64,000 nucleotides of DNA from Chloroflexota bacterium (GCA_028287745.1 JAQBPB010000103.1:18074-82073); one strand, 5' to 3'. Positions 36,924 through 46,392 are shown, counted from the first letter of the stretch. Notes: generated from the letters alone by a model not told the origin. A program made the numbers and translations.

Positions 36924-38162
36924 CTACCCGAACAACACCGCCTCGATTTGCTCGGCTGCGAAATCCAACTGGTCTTTTTCAATTACCAGCGGGGGTAACA
37001 AGCGCAGAACGTTTGGCCCGGCCGGTAGGGCCAGGACCCCCCGGTCCATTAAAGCTTTCAGGTAAGGAACTACCTTCTGCTTGAGTTCCAGGCCGATAAG
37101 CAAGCCCTTGCCGCGCACTTCCCGTACGATAGTACCCTCACGTTGGGCCAGCGGCCGTAATTTACTCATAAAATAGTCGCCCAGTTCGGCGCTACGTTCT
37201 TCCAGGCGGTAATCCTGCATGTACCGGATGGCCCCGATAGCGGCGGCGGCGGTTAGCGGGTTCCCACCAAAGGTAGAACCGTGGGTAGATTTATCCAGCG
37301 GGCCAAAGCGTTCGTCCATCAAGACGGCGCCCATGGGTATACCGCCCGCGATAGACTTGGCAACCGTCATCAGGTCGCCCTTGACACCGGTATGGTCGCC
37401 GCCCCAGAAGCGGCCGGTCCGGCAGAAGCCGGTCTGAATCTCATCCAGTATCAACAGCACTCCGGTTTCGTCACAGAGCTTGCGCAGTCCGGGCAGGTAA
37501 TCGTCCGAAGGAGTATGAACCCCACCCTCGCCCTGGATTGGTTCAACAAGGATGGCAGCGGTATTTTCGGTTATCGCCGCCCGAACGGCTTCGACCTTGT
37601 TATAGGGCACGTGGGTAAAACCGGGAATCAATGGGTAGAACGGCTCGCGGTATTTCTTCTCCCAGGTCGCGCTGAGGGCACCCATCGAACGGCCGTGAAA
37701 GCCGCGAACGGTCGCGATAACATCGGTCTTGCCGGTAAGCAACCGGGCAAACTTGATAGCTCCTTCGACCGCTTCGGTCCCACTGTTGCACAAAAAGACC
37801 CGGTTCATTCCAACCGGCGCTACTTCCACCAGCTTTTTTAGCAGTTCGGCGCGAGTCGGGTTGTAAAAAATTTCCGGGCAGCTCAACAGAGTCCGGGCTT
37901 GTTTCTCGATAGCCTCAACCACGTAAGGGTTGCAGTGGCCCAGGTTGGCCGAGCCCTGTCCGCCCACGCAGTCAACATATTCCCGGCCGGTGTCATCCCA
38001 CAGGCGGGCGCCTTCACCGCGCACGATAGTAATTTCGCGCTTGGGGTAAACGCCTGACTCGAGGCGGTCCTCGGTCTCACGGGTGCCCAGGTTGGTAAAA
38101 TCGTGAGATAGCGCGGTAGCCGCTACCCCCTCAACTTCAAGATCATTTTCTTGAATGCTCAT
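36924..38162 (-). CDS. lysJ: Acetylornithine / LysW-aminoadipate semialdehyde aminotransferase
   Basis: A 412-residue class III PLP-dependent aminotransferase of the ArgD/LysJ group. Visible features are the CNSGTEAVEGAIKFAR segment that binds the cofactor phosphate, the LDEIQTGFCRTG strand with the cofactor-contacting Asp, and the Schiff-base Lys in TVAKSIAGG (about residue 268). GSTFGGNPL also contacts the phosphate. Sequence alone does not separate arginine from lysine or ornithine biosynthesis. The preceding gene is LysZ-like, and the two overlap by one base (TAATG), so LysJ is the better label. The first ~35 residues are an extra acidic extension. The gene symbol is therefore by context. 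Confidence 0.8.
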   Translation of the reverse strand: MSIQENDLEVEGVAATALSHDFTNLGTRETEDRLESGVYPKREITIVRGEGARLWDDTGREYVDCVGGQGSANLGHCNPYVVEAIEKQARTLLSCPEIFYNPTRAELLKKLVEVAPVGMNRVFLCNSGTEAVEGAIKFARLLTGKTDVIATVRGFHGRSMGALSATWEKKYREPFYPLIPGFTHVPYNKVEAVRAAITENTAAILVEPIQGEGGVHTPSDDYLPGLRKLCDETGVLLILDEIQTGFCRTGRFWGGDHTGVKGDLMTVAKSIAGGIPMGAVLMDERFGPLDKSTHGSTFGGNPLTAAAAIGAIRYMQDYRLEERSAELGDYFMSKLRPLAQREGTIVREVRGKGLLIGLELKQKVVPYLKALMDRGVLALPAGPNVLRLLPPLVIEKDQLDFAAEQIEAVLFG

Positions 38163-38968
38163 TATTCTATGACCGTTCCCTTTCCGGTTAAAGCGGCACT
38201 GATTGGCCGTTCGATGCGGGCATCGGCGAACACGACTTGCCCGACTCCATCATTTAACGCTTCGGTTGCTCCCATCACCTTCTTCTTAAAGCGTCCCTCG
38301 GCATAAGCCATGGCCTGGTCTAACGCGTCTTTTTTGACGTGGGTAATCAGGCTGGTTTCGTCTTTTACATCTCGCAAAAGCCCGGGGACATTGCTCAAGA
38401 TAATCAGCTTTTCGGCTTTCAGCGCCGCCGCTATAACAGCGGCGGCACGGTCACCATCTACGTTAATAGCTTCACCGGCATAGCTGATGGCGGGTGGCGT
38501 AATCGCCAGCAAATAGCCCGCGCCCAGCAACAGGTTCAACAGGTCCAGGTTCACTCGTTCGGTCTTGCCGGTAAAGTCGTCGCGCAAGACGCGGCGGCGG
38601 CCTTCGGCGTCAATAATCTTAATGGCATCTTTGCGGGTGCCTTCCAGCAGGCGGCCGTCAATGCCGCTGAGGCCAATGGCATTGGCCCCTTTTTGCTGCA
38701 ACATTTCTACGATACTTTTATTTATCTTGCCGCAATAGACCATTTCGAAAATTTCCAGGGTTTCCCGGTCGGTATAGCGGCTTTCATAACCGGAAATACT
38801 GGTCACAAATTTGGGTGGGTGGCCCAATTTCTCACTGAGTAGATTTGTTTCATAGCTGCCACCGTGGACCAGCACAATCTTCTCCCCGGCCTTATGTAAT
38901 TCGGCAAGGTCGGTCGTGACCGCATCTAAATTAATTCCTTTTCCGCCACCAACTTTTACGACTATCAC
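38162..38968 (-). CDS. lysZ: [LysW]-aminoadipate/glutamate kinase
   Basis: A 268-residue amino-acid kinase of the LysZ type. In this pathway the substrate is held on the carrier protein LysW rather than N-acetylated. The N terminus MIVVKVGGGKGIN and HGGSYETNLLSEKLGHPP match LysZ. TDRETLEIFEMVYCGKINK and ANAIGLSGIDGRL match it better than acetylglutamate kinase. The conserved C-terminal KKKVMGATEAL and GTVIE are also LysZ-like. The start is GTG at 38968 with GAGGAGAG upstream. It is the first gene of the pair with lysJ. lysW, lysX, lysY and lysK are not in the window. Product specificity (lysine, arginine or both) is open. Confidence 0.88.
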   Translation of the reverse strand: MIVVKVGGGKGINLDAVTTDLAELHKAGEKIVLVHGGSYETNLLSEKLGHPPKFVTSISGYESRYTDRETLEIFEMVYCGKINKSIVEMLQQKGANAIGLSGIDGRLLEGTRKDAIKIIDAEGRRRVLRDDFTGKTERVNLDLLNLLLGAGYLLAITPPAISYAGEAINVDGDRAAAVIAAALKAEKLIILSNVPGLLRDVKDETSLITHVKKDALDQAMAYAEGRFKKKVMGATEALNDGVGQVVFADARIERPISAALTGKGTVIE

Positions 38969-39492
38969 GCCTGTTTTTTCTCTCCTCGTCTATAGCAAAT
39001 TAAATGATTTGACTTGCTTATTTTATCACACAAGGGCCGGTTTTCCATTTTTTTTAACCAAACTCTATTAACATTGCCGGAAAATAAGCATTAATGCTGT
39101 GAGGTAATAAAACTGAAATTTGCTAAAAAATGAATTTTTAGAATTTAATAAAAACGGTATAAAACTTTGAAACAAAATGATACAATGTGTGTCATAACTT
39201 AGGGGAGATCAATCATAAACTGGGAGTATAAATCTTTGACTGCCGTAAAATTCCCGGTTAATAATATTGCTTTGTTAAGGATAAATGTGGTCTTCTCCGG
39301 CCAGAGTAGACCTCGCGCCGCTGCGATTTCCATCTGGTCTGCCTTTTACTTCTATAGCAATGCTGCTAATCCTTCTATCATTCTTACCAGGCAGGTGCTT
39401 TGGCAGGTGATAAACTTTAGAAATCAGGTTACAAACCTGAATTTATAGAAAAGTATACCGCTCGCTAATCAAAAGCAGAGCAAGGAGTATCA
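38969..39492. other. Divergent intergenic region with promoter candidate for the MMPL gene
   Basis: A 524-base AT-rich gap with no credible gene. TTGACT (39236-39241), 17 bases, TAATAA (39259-39264) is a plausible promoter and gives a leader of about 220 bases. Other elements are a 12-base palindrome AGCATTAATGCT (39087-39098) and CAGGTT-ACA-AACCTG (39425-39439). A small reading frame from a TTG at 39236 lies over the promoter and is not supported. Confidence 0.4.
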
Positions 39493-41811
39493 ATGCAACC
39501 CGAGCTTTCAAAGACTAATGAAACCAAAAAGAAACAACCCGCTACAGTTAAAATTGCTACCTGGAGCGCCCGCCACCGCTGGCTGGTCTTTACCCTGTGG
39601 CTGATTCTAACCATTGGCGTGTTTTTCTTAAGTATCGCTATTGGCGGTACCAGGGCCGAGTCGGCCAGTAACCCCGGCACTTCCAGGAATTCCGAGTCGT
39701 TCCAGGCCAATACTGTCTATAATGCCGGGGTTACAAAAGAAGCTTCCCAGGACCTGTACCTGATTGTAAGTAACCCGGGAGTAAAGACCACCGACCCGGC
39801 CTATAAAGCGGCAGTTGGTAAAATCGCTCAGACCCTCACTGCCCGCACCTACACTGAAAATGGGCAAACTAAACCGGTATTTTCTCGGGTGATTGATCCT
39901 TTCCAATTGCCACCCGCCGCCCAGGCCGGGTTAGTCTCGCCTGATGCGACTACGGTCCGGGTTGTAGCAACCGTGCCCGGCACCAGTAAAGAAGTAGCCG
40001 CGCGGTTAGCGCCGGTCAAGGCGGTAATCGCCGACTTAAAGGCTCAAAATCCGGGTTACCAGATACTTACCCTGAACAACTCCTGGATAAACGATGATAT
40101 TAACGAGATAGTCAATCATGACCTCGATAATTCCTTGAAAATTACCATCCCGCTGACCTTTATAATTCTTCTGGTCGCCTTTGGTGCCTTTTCCGCCGCG
40201 GTTATCCCGCTGGTCCTGGCCGTTACGGCCCTGCTGGCCGCTTTTGGCCTGTTGAGCATCTATTCTCAGTTGATTTCGCCGGTAAGCCCCTATGCGACCC
40301 AGCTTATAGTATTGATTGGGTTGGCCGTAGCGGTTGATTACTCCCTTTTTATGATTACCCGGTTTCGCAACGAACGGCGCAAAGGCCGGGATAAACTGCT
40401 GGCCATTGAGGTCGCCAGCAGTACGGCCGGGCGGGCGGTCTTCTTTAGCGGCGTGATTGTAATGGTTTCGCTGGCTGGTTTGTTTATCCTGGACGACCCG
40501 CTTTTCCGCTCGATGGCTATCGGCACAATCGGGGTGGTAATGGTTTCGGTCCTGGGCAGCCTGACTTTCTTACCGGCGGTCCTTTCTATCCTGGGCAACG
40601 GCGTCAACTGGGGGCGCATACCGTACTTTGGTAAAGACCGCGAAGAAGGCAGTGGTATCTGGAGCAGCCTGGTTAAAGGGGTTATGAAACATCCGGTTAT
40701 CATGGCTTTGATTTCGACCATTCTATTACTGGCTATAACTTACCCGGTGCTCCATCTGAAACTGGGCTTGATCGATATTGACAGCTTCCCCGATTCTATC
40801 GAAGGGGTCAATGCCCTCAAGGTTATGAATCAGAAATGGCCGCAGGGTACTACCCTGCAACTAACGGTTGTAGTGACACAAGCTAACCGGCCAGAAGTTA
40901 AAGCGGCGATGGAGAATTTGCAGCAAGCTGGCCTACAGATTAAAGGTTTGAGCCAGCCGTCAATGGTTAACATTTCACCTAACGGCGTGGCCGGGCAAGT
41001 TGTCTGGACCATGAGTGGGTCAGAAAATGACCTGGCGAACCAGGAACTGGTCAGGAAAATGCGCCAGGAAGTAGTACCTGCCAATATTAAGGGACTTGAC
41101 GGAGTACAGACATATGTTGGAGGGGACTCGGCCCTGGTGGTCGATGTCGTGGACAACTATACCCGGTCAATGCCGCTGGTCTTTGGATTTGTCCTGGGCC
41201 TGAGCTTCCTGATCTTGCTGATAGCCTTCCATTCGATTGTTATTCCGGTTAAAGCAATCCTTCTGAATTTGCTTTCAACCGGGACATCCTATGGGGCCCT
41301 GGTGCTAGTCTTCCAGGACGGCTGGTTTGGTTCCTTTCTGGGTATCAAGCAGACGGCCGTTGTTGAAAGCTGGGTGCCGGTCTTCATCTTCACCATTTTG
41401 TTCGGCCTCTCGATGGACTATCACCTGTTCATCCTGACCCGGATTAAAGAAGCTCGCGACCGGGGTTTATCTTCCAATGACGCGGTCACAAAAGGCATCA
41501 GTGTGACTTCCGGGGTAATTACCAGCGCCGCTTCAATTATGGTCGTGGTCTTCGCGGTCTTTGTGACAATGCAACTGGTTATTATTCGCCAGTTGGGCCT
41601 GGGACTGGCCGTAGCGGTATTCTTCGACGCGACTGTTATCCGCTGCATTTTGCTTCCCGCTGTAATGCGCTTGTTGGGTGAATGGAACTGGTATATACCT
41701 TCTTTCCTCAGGTGGATTCCCCGCATCACTATTGAAGCGGAAGAAGTGGAAGACGCGCACGAAATCCAACCGGCGACTAAATCGAACAACCCAAGCCAGG
41801 CAGCAGTGTAG
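39493..41811 (+). CDS. MMPL/RND family transporter
   Basis: A 772-residue integral membrane protein of the RND superfamily, MMPL branch, which exports lipids or other hydrophobic compounds by proton exchange. It shows the duplicated layout. One helix (about 30-52) and an outer domain are followed by six helices (about 215-390, with GLAVAVDYSLFMITRFRNERR). Then comes a second single helix, outer domain and helix block (about 560-740, with FTILFGLSMDYHLFILTRIKEARD). The Asp-Tyr pairs in VDYSLF and MDYHLF are the proton-relay motif of MMPL proteins. The C-terminal ~30 residues are acidic and cytoplasmic. The start is set by CAAGGAGTATCA before ATG. No regulator is adjacent. Confidence 0.93.
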   Translation: MQPELSKTNETKKKQPATVKIATWSARHRWLVFTLWLILTIGVFFLSIAIGGTRAESASNPGTSRNSESFQANTVYNAGVTKEASQDLYLIVSNPGVKTTDPAYKAAVGKIAQTLTARTYTENGQTKPVFSRVIDPFQLPPAAQAGLVSPDATTVRVVATVPGTSKEVAARLAPVKAVIADLKAQNPGYQILTLNNSWINDDINEIVNHDLDNSLKITIPLTFIILLVAFGAFSAAVIPLVLAVTALLAAFGLLSIYSQLISPVSPYATQLIVLIGLAVAVDYSLFMITRFRNERRKGRDKLLAIEVASSTAGRAVFFSGVIVMVSLAGLFILDDPLFRSMAIGTIGVVMVSVLGSLTFLPAVLSILGNGVNWGRIPYFGKDREEGSGIWSSLVKGVMKHPVIMALISTILLLAITYPVLHLKLGLIDIDSFPDSIEGVNALKVMNQKWPQGTTLQLTVVVTQANRPEVKAAMENLQQAGLQIKGLSQPSMVNISPNGVAGQVVWTMSGSENDLANQELVRKMRQEVVPANIKGLDGVQTYVGGDSALVVDVVDNYTRSMPLVFGFVLGLSFLILLIAFHSIVIPVKAILLNLLSTGTSYGALVLVFQDGWFGSFLGIKQTAVVESWVPVFIFTILFGLSMDYHLFILTRIKEARDRGLSSNDAVTKGISVTSGVITSAASIMVVVFAVFVTMQLVIIRQLGLGLAVAVFFDATVIRCILLPAVMRLLGEWNWYIPSFLRWIPRITIEAEEVEDAHEIQPATKSNNPSQAAV

Positions 41812-41880
41812 TTAGCCTTAAAGTAAAGGTTTCTTTAGGAATCACCAGGTTTCTGATATTTCCCAGAATTTTTGTTACAA

Positions 41881-41923
41881 TACAGAGAGATGGTTGTTTT
41901 TACAACCGCCTCTCTGTATTTTA
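41881..41923 (+). terminator. Terminator after the MMPL gene
   Basis: TACAGAGAG (41881-41889) pairs with CTCTCTGTA (41910-41918), with an inner GGTTGT/ACAACC stem and a TTTTA tail. Confidence 0.8.
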
Positions 41924-42085
41924 TTGCCTGGCTTCCGGCAAGCTTGCCAGGGTGTTTAAGCTGATAATTAAAAATAATAATCCTAAATTAATCCAAACCT
42001 AACCTTCTATGTTAGACTTTGGTTTATAATCTGTTATTACTATAGGCAGTTCTTGATCAACTAAATCTGAAACCGGGGTAATTTA

Positions 42086-43837
42086 TTGGCGTCTAGGTGG
42101 TTTAACAAGCCGGTCGGCTTGCTGGTAGTAGTCCTTTTGTTGGCTTCTTTTCTTTCGATTTCGGGTACTGCCCTACCGGCATTGACGAATTCAAAAAATT
42201 CTTCCGTACAAACTCCAACCCCGGAAGCCCCCCTTGATAGCAAGCCGGCCGGTGCGGTCTTTACCCAGGCCGCTCCTGACAAGGTAATCACTACACCAGG
42301 GACAACTCCCTCCCAGTCGTCTTCACTCACCGTTTCAGGAACGGCTGACCTGGCATTTACTACGGCTATGGCGACTACCGCCGGAACTTCTACTCCTGCC
42401 GCTACCACCCCTCTGACTGCCCAGCCGCTTCCCAACGGTCCGCTGACCCTGATTCGGCTCCAAACGGCCGAAGGTGAAACGAACCTGGTCGCCCGGTTGT
42501 TGCCACTGGAAACTGTTAAAGCAGGTCGTTTGACGCCGGTGGACTATCTTCCGGCTTCCGAAGGTCAACCTGAACAAATCCTGGCTCTGGTACCTGAGAA
42601 TGAAGCGGCTTTGTTTTCCAACCTGCCGGGTCTAAAGTACGCGTTGCTGGACCAGGCCGCCGAAACGGTTAATTATTTCTGGCTTAAATTTCCCGCCGAA
42701 CCTGCCCCGGCGGGGGAAACCTGGCTGGATAAGTCCTGGAAGGTTCTGGACCAAACCAGCAGCCGGGTTTACTTCAAAGGAGTGCTGCCGCTTTACCTGG
42801 GATTTGGTTTCCGGTCCAAGCTATATGTCCATAAAGCACCGCCGCGCATCCAGATCCCTGGCCTGACCCAGCCCTGTCCCTGCCCGGCCCTGGCGGAAGC
42901 TACCTATGCCGGGATGGCCCTGGCTGCCAAACCCGCCGCCCCTAACCTGACGGTGGGAGAATTGAAAACTCGTCTGGGCCAGGTTACCGAAGCCCGCCTG
43001 CGGCAGGTAGTTGACCAGATTTCCAAAAATGAGGTACCCGGCAAAGGTGCCCTGAACACCCGCTACACCGGGACGGCCGGTTCGCTCTACGCTGCCGAAC
43101 GGCTCTTCAACTACTTTTTCGCATTAGGTCTTAATGTTGAGTACGACAGTTTCCTGGAAGGTGGGTTAGGTACGGTTGCTTCGAATGTGGTAGCCAACCA
43201 TGTCCCGGCCGACCCGGCTAAAAATGTTAAGCCGGTAATCCTGATAGGGCACTATGACAGCCTGGGAGAACGCAACCTGAATGGTACTTCCAACCCCAAA
43301 ATACCGGCCTATGGCGCCAACGATAACGGGGTAGGAATAGCTGGGCTGCTTGAAGTGGCCCGGCTGCTTTCGGGTTTTCAATTTGCCCGGCCCATTCGTT
43401 ATATTGCCTTTGGCGCGGAAGAACAGGGCATGCTGGGCAGCCAGAACTATACCCGGTACAGTATTAAACCCGCTTCAAGCACGGCTGTGATAAATATTGA
43501 TAGCTTCGGTTATAACCCGGACGCCGAAGATTGGATGGTCCTGGGTTTTATCAATCACGGCGCGGGCCTCAAGGATAGTATCCTGTCCTACCGGGATAAA
43601 TACCAGATAAATTTGCGCCTGGAAGTAAAGCGGGGCGAACCTTTCTTCCGGAGTGATGATTTCTATTTCGACCAGACCCAGCACAACGCGGTCGTCCTTA
43701 CCGACAGTTACAACCTCCAGAGTCCCAACAACCATACTATTAAAGATACCCTGGAGAATGTTAACTTCACTACCACCCGGAAGGTTATTCAACTGACCAT
43801 GGCTACTGTTGCCGAGCAAGCCGGGCTTGGCGGTTAG
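42086..43837 (+). CDS. Secreted M28 family zinc aminopeptidase
   Basis: A 583-residue exported protein. It begins with a signal peptide or anchor (PVGLLVVVLLLASFLSISG), then a Thr/Pro/Ala-rich stalk (about 35-125) and an unassigned N-terminal domain. The M28 catalytic domain has all zinc ligands: His-Asp in IGHYDS (about residue 388) and Asp in GANDNGVG (about 411). It also has the catalytic Glu pair in GAEEQGMLGS (about 446), Asp in NIDSFGY (about 471) and His in SPNNHTIKDT (about 549). It is predicted to remove N-terminal residues from peptides outside the cell. The TTG start at 42086 has only a GGGG site upstream; a TATAAT lies at 42025-42030 without a clear -35. Confidence 0.9.
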   Translation: MASRWFNKPVGLLVVVLLLASFLSISGTALPALTNSKNSSVQTPTPEAPLDSKPAGAVFTQAAPDKVITTPGTTPSQSSSLTVSGTADLAFTTAMATTAGTSTPAATTPLTAQPLPNGPLTLIRLQTAEGETNLVARLLPLETVKAGRLTPVDYLPASEGQPEQILALVPENEAALFSNLPGLKYALLDQAAETVNYFWLKFPAEPAPAGETWLDKSWKVLDQTSSRVYFKGVLPLYLGFGFRSKLYVHKAPPRIQIPGLTQPCPCPALAEATYAGMALAAKPAAPNLTVGELKTRLGQVTEARLRQVVDQISKNEVPGKGALNTRYTGTAGSLYAAERLFNYFFALGLNVEYDSFLEGGLGTVASNVVANHVPADPAKNVKPVILIGHYDSLGERNLNGTSNPKIPAYGANDNGVGIAGLLEVARLLSGFQFARPIRYIAFGAEEQGMLGSQNYTRYSIKPASSTAVINIDSFGYNPDAEDWMVLGFINHGAGLKDSILSYRDKYQINLRLEVKRGEPFFRSDDFYFDQTQHNAVVLTDSYNLQSPNNHTIKDTLENVNFTTTRKVIQLTMATVAEQAGLGG

Positions 43838-44211
43838 GTACCTTTGATGAGTAGTACCCGGTAAAATGGGGATAATAAAATTTGATAGGAAACCCTTTTA
43901 AGTTGTAATAACCCGCATCCCGGGCTTTTTGCCGCAGGGTGCCGGTCAGCACTACCATCCCGCAAGCGGCGGAAGGCAGCCTGGACCTTCCGACCGGTAA
44001 GCAGGGCATGATGTACCACCCATAATTTATCCTGAATTTCACCCCATCCGCGTTGAAAACGCCGCCTAAAAATTCGCCCTGTTCCTTTACCATTCCAACA
44101 TATTATTCCAACTATAATAGGGAAAGACGGTTGATAAACCGCGTTCCAGTATGTTAAGCTGCCCTGGTAAAGTTTTTACCGGGCTTTAGAGGCGCATACA
44201 ACCGAAGCTAA
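43838..44211. other. Intergenic region with possible gene remnant on the minus strand
   Basis: This 374-base gap holds an unsupported 96-codon minus-strand frame (43803-44093) that overlaps the end of the M28 gene. Part of it (VVLTGTLRQKARDAGYYNLK) reads like protein, but I cannot match it to a family. It could be a decayed gene. Near the right end GCCC-GGTAAA pairs with TTTACC-GGGC (44161-44184) with one bulge and a following TTT, a weak terminator-like stem. Confidence 0.3.
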
Positions 44212-44499
44212 ATGACTACTGAAAATTTTCGACCGGCCTATGTTTATATTGTCGAATGCGCTGACGGCACTTTCTATACCGGCTGGGCCTATAACCCCGA
44301 GGATCGGGCCAAACGCCACAATGCCGGGCAAGGAGCTAAATACACTCGCAGCCGCCTGCCGGTCCAGTTGGTCTACCAGGAAGCGTTACCCGACCAGACC
44401 GCTGCCCGTAAACGCGAATATGCCCTTAAACAACTGCCTCGAACGGCGAAACTAGCCCTGATTAAGACCATGCCCGAAACCGCAGTTCCCCCGGCCTGA
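44212..44499 (+). CDS. GIY-YIG nuclease superfamily protein (UPF0213-like)
   Basis: A 95-residue single-domain protein. The GIY-YIG core is visible as YVYIVECADGTFYTGWAYN, with the second motif degenerated to YTGW as in many UPF0213 members. Next comes RAKRHNAGQGAKYTRSRLPVQLVY with the catalytic-position Arg. EALPDQTAARKREYALKQL contains the metal-binding Glu region. Length is normal for the stand-alone YhbQ/UPF0213 group, whose members are thought to act on DNA, although the role is not settled. The ATG start lacks a strong ribosome-binding site. No neighbours suggest a mobile element. Confidence 0.88.
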   Translation: MTTENFRPAYVYIVECADGTFYTGWAYNPEDRAKRHNAGQGAKYTRSRLPVQLVYQEALPDQTAARKREYALKQLPRTAKLALIKTMPETAVPPA

Positions 44500-44727
44500 A
44501 ATTTTTCAAAACTGGCCTCAAAGAAGTATCATTAGAAGTATTACTATTACGCCTGGTAGGGCGGCGGCTTGCCGCGACCTAACAGCTTACTTTGCCTGTC
44601 AAAATCCAGGATTTATAATTCAGGTAAGCGGCTTTGAAAAGTTTGGCCGGATATCAAAACCTCTTTTTATCATTAAAAAGGGACAGGGTAAAGTTCCCGA
44701 AATTTGTATTCAAGCAAAGGAGGAAAC

Positions 44728-45702
44728 ATGAAACCGTTGAAAGTAGGATTTGTCGGGACCGGCGGAATTGCGGGACGCCACATTAGGGCCTTGCAGGAAA
44801 TTGATAATGTTGAAGTGACCGGGATTTGCGGCCGTTCCCTGGAAAAAGCCCGGGCCCTGGCAGATAAATTTGGCCTGAAGGCAGCCGCTTATGATGATTA
44901 TCAACGGCTGTTCGAGCAACCGGAATTGGACGCAGTTTTTATCTGCCTGACGCCCGATGCTCACGGGGAAGTGGAGTTAGCGGCCCTGGAACGGGGGCTG
45001 GGGCTTTTTGTAGAAAAACCGCTCTCGGCTGACCCGGATACCGCTGAAGAAATCGGCCGGGTGGTCCAGGAAAAGCAAGCAATAACTTCGGTGGGTTACC
45101 AGTGGCGCTACCTGAACACCACCGAACAGGTCAAGGAGCTTTTAGGAAGACATATCCCTGAAATGGTTATTGGTTCCTGGCTGGATGCATTGCCACCGCC
45201 CGCCTGGTGGTCTAAACATGCCCAGTCCGGCGGCCAGAATGTAGAGCAAACGACCCATTTATTTGACCTGGCCCGGTTGCTGGTTGGGGAAGTCAGCCAG
45301 GTTTACGCCCTGGGCCGGAACTTCCATCCTGAGAACCAGGCTATTGACGTAGACCGGGTTTCGGTGGTTACTCTTGAATTTGCTAACGGGGTAATTGGCA
45401 CAATCACCTCAACTTCGCTGCTTAAAAGCCGCTACCGGGGTGGCCTGGAATTTTTTAGTGATGGCATAACTATCAGCCTGGCCTACGATCAGCTTGTGGT
45501 TGATGAAGGGCAGGGCAACCACCGGGTGGAACCGGTCACCGTGGACCCGTTTGTACGGCAAAACCGCGATTTCCTGGAAGCGGTGGCCGGTGGTGACAAC
45601 CGTATCAGGTGCGATTACGGAGAAGCTTTACGTACTCACCGGGTTACCCAGGCGGTTAACCGCTCCATCCAGGAAAAACGACCGGTAACAATTAAAGGGT
45701 AG
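44728..45702 (+). CDS. Gfo/Idh/MocA family NAD(P)-dependent oxidoreductase
   Basis: A 324-residue sugar- or inositol-type dehydrogenase. The N-terminal Rossmann fold starts KVGFVGTGGIAGRHIRAL with the GxGxxG motif. The conserved FVEKPLS segment (about residue 93) contains the EKP motif that positions the cofactor and a catalytic Lys. The C-terminal alpha/beta domain includes GGQNVEQTTHLFDLARLLVG, where the His is a likely catalytic residue. Substrate unknown. The ATG at 44728 is chosen because AAAGGAGG lies directly upstream; a longer frame to 44704 would include that site. It is a single gene ending at a hairpin shared with the convergent NTF2-like gene. Confidence 0.92.
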   Translation: MKPLKVGFVGTGGIAGRHIRALQEIDNVEVTGICGRSLEKARALADKFGLKAAAYDDYQRLFEQPELDAVFICLTPDAHGEVELAALERGLGLFVEKPLSADPDTAEEIGRVVQEKQAITSVGYQWRYLNTTEQVKELLGRHIPEMVIGSWLDALPPPAWWSKHAQSGGQNVEQTTHLFDLARLLVGEVSQVYALGRNFHPENQAIDVDRVSVVTLEFANGVIGTITSTSLLKSRYRGGLEFFSDGITISLAYDQLVVDEGQGNHRVEPVTVDPFVRQNRDFLEAVAGGDNRIRCDYGEALRTHRVTQAVNRSIQEKRPVTIKG

Positions 45703-45737
45703 CAAGACTTTTATAGTACTAACAAACTAAACAAAAA

Positions 45738-45770
45738 GTGTAGCTAACTCGCCAGGAGTGAGCTACACAT
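45738..45770. terminator. Bidirectional terminator
   Basis: GTGTAGCT (45738-45745) pairs with AGCTACAC (45761-45768) and an inner ACTC/GAGT extends the stem. A-rich and ATTT edges lie on each side. Confidence 0.75.
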
Positions 45771-45791
45771 TTATGGTCTAAATTAACCGGC

Positions 45792-46208
45792 TTAAGCAAT
45801 GGTGCTGGTTACCGGTTGGAGAGCCTCGCGGATGGTGGCGGTATCCTCGTATTCTTCAAAACGAGTTACCTTACCATTTTTAAACTCAAATATGTGGACA
45901 TAAGACGCCGCAACCGGCTTGCCGGTGGCCTTGCCTTTTCCCCGAGCCGTCCCCAGCACAAATACCCGGTCTCCGGCGTCTACATACTCCCTTGGAGTGA
46001 CGTCAAGATTTTCCCAGATTTCACCAAGTACCATAAAAAAGTTCTTTATAATCGCGTCCGCTCCTTTATGGACGCCGCCCACCCGGTAGGACCCCGGTGG
46101 TGAAACCCATTCAATGTTTTGATCAAAGGTGGCTACTACAGCGGGAATATCACCTCGCCCAAAAGCGGCGTAGGCGTTCCTTACAATATCGAGGTTTTGT
46201 TGGGACAT
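45792..46208 (-). CDS. SnoaL/NTF2-like protein
   Basis: A 138-residue protein with the NTF2-like cone fold of the SnoaL/ketosteroid-isomerase type. The N terminus LDIVRNAYAAFGRGDIPAVVATF is the typical opening helix pair. It is followed by IEWVSPPGSYRVGGVHKGADAIIKNFF and a C-terminal sheet with SYVHIFEFKNGKVTRFEEYED. Members are small isomerases, hydrolases or ligand binders, so no reaction can be given. The ATG is preceded by AAGGAGG, an excellent ribosome-binding site, and a promoter candidate lies at 46294-46321. It is probably monocistronic. Confidence 0.85.
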   Translation of the reverse strand: MSQQNLDIVRNAYAAFGRGDIPAVVATFDQNIEWVSPPGSYRVGGVHKGADAIIKNFFMVLGEIWENLDVTPREYVDAGDRVFVLGTARGKGKATGKPVAASYVHIFEFKNGKVTRFEEYEDTATIREALQPVTSTIA

Positions 46209-46293
46209 GAAATTACCTCCTTGCCAGAAGTGGAAATACTATAAACTTCCTAGTATTAACCTTGCGCAGAGATGCGTAGTGGGGACTATATCC

Positions 46294-46321
46294 AGTATAT
46301 ACTAATAAAGTTGAAATTCAA
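46294..46321 (-). promoter_or_regulatory. Promoter candidate of the NTF2-like gene
   Basis: On the minus strand TTGAAT (46316-46321) and TATACT (46294-46299) are 16 bases apart, about 85 bases upstream of the start codon. Confidence 0.45.
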
Positions 46322-46392
46322 TACTATATTAAAAATTATTAGTGATTCGTTAACAAAAAGGGGGCACCAGGCCGGAGAATGGACCGGTCAAA

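Noticed and set aside
39236..39448. A 70-codon frame upstream of the MMPL gene
   Set aside because: Its TTG start is the -35 box of a promoter candidate; composition is not protein-like.
43820..43837. C-terminal GLGG of the M28 peptidase as a ubiquitin-like tail
   Set aside because: The gene encodes a 583-residue exported zinc peptidase far from the conjugation cluster; the Gly-Gly ending is most likely coincidence.
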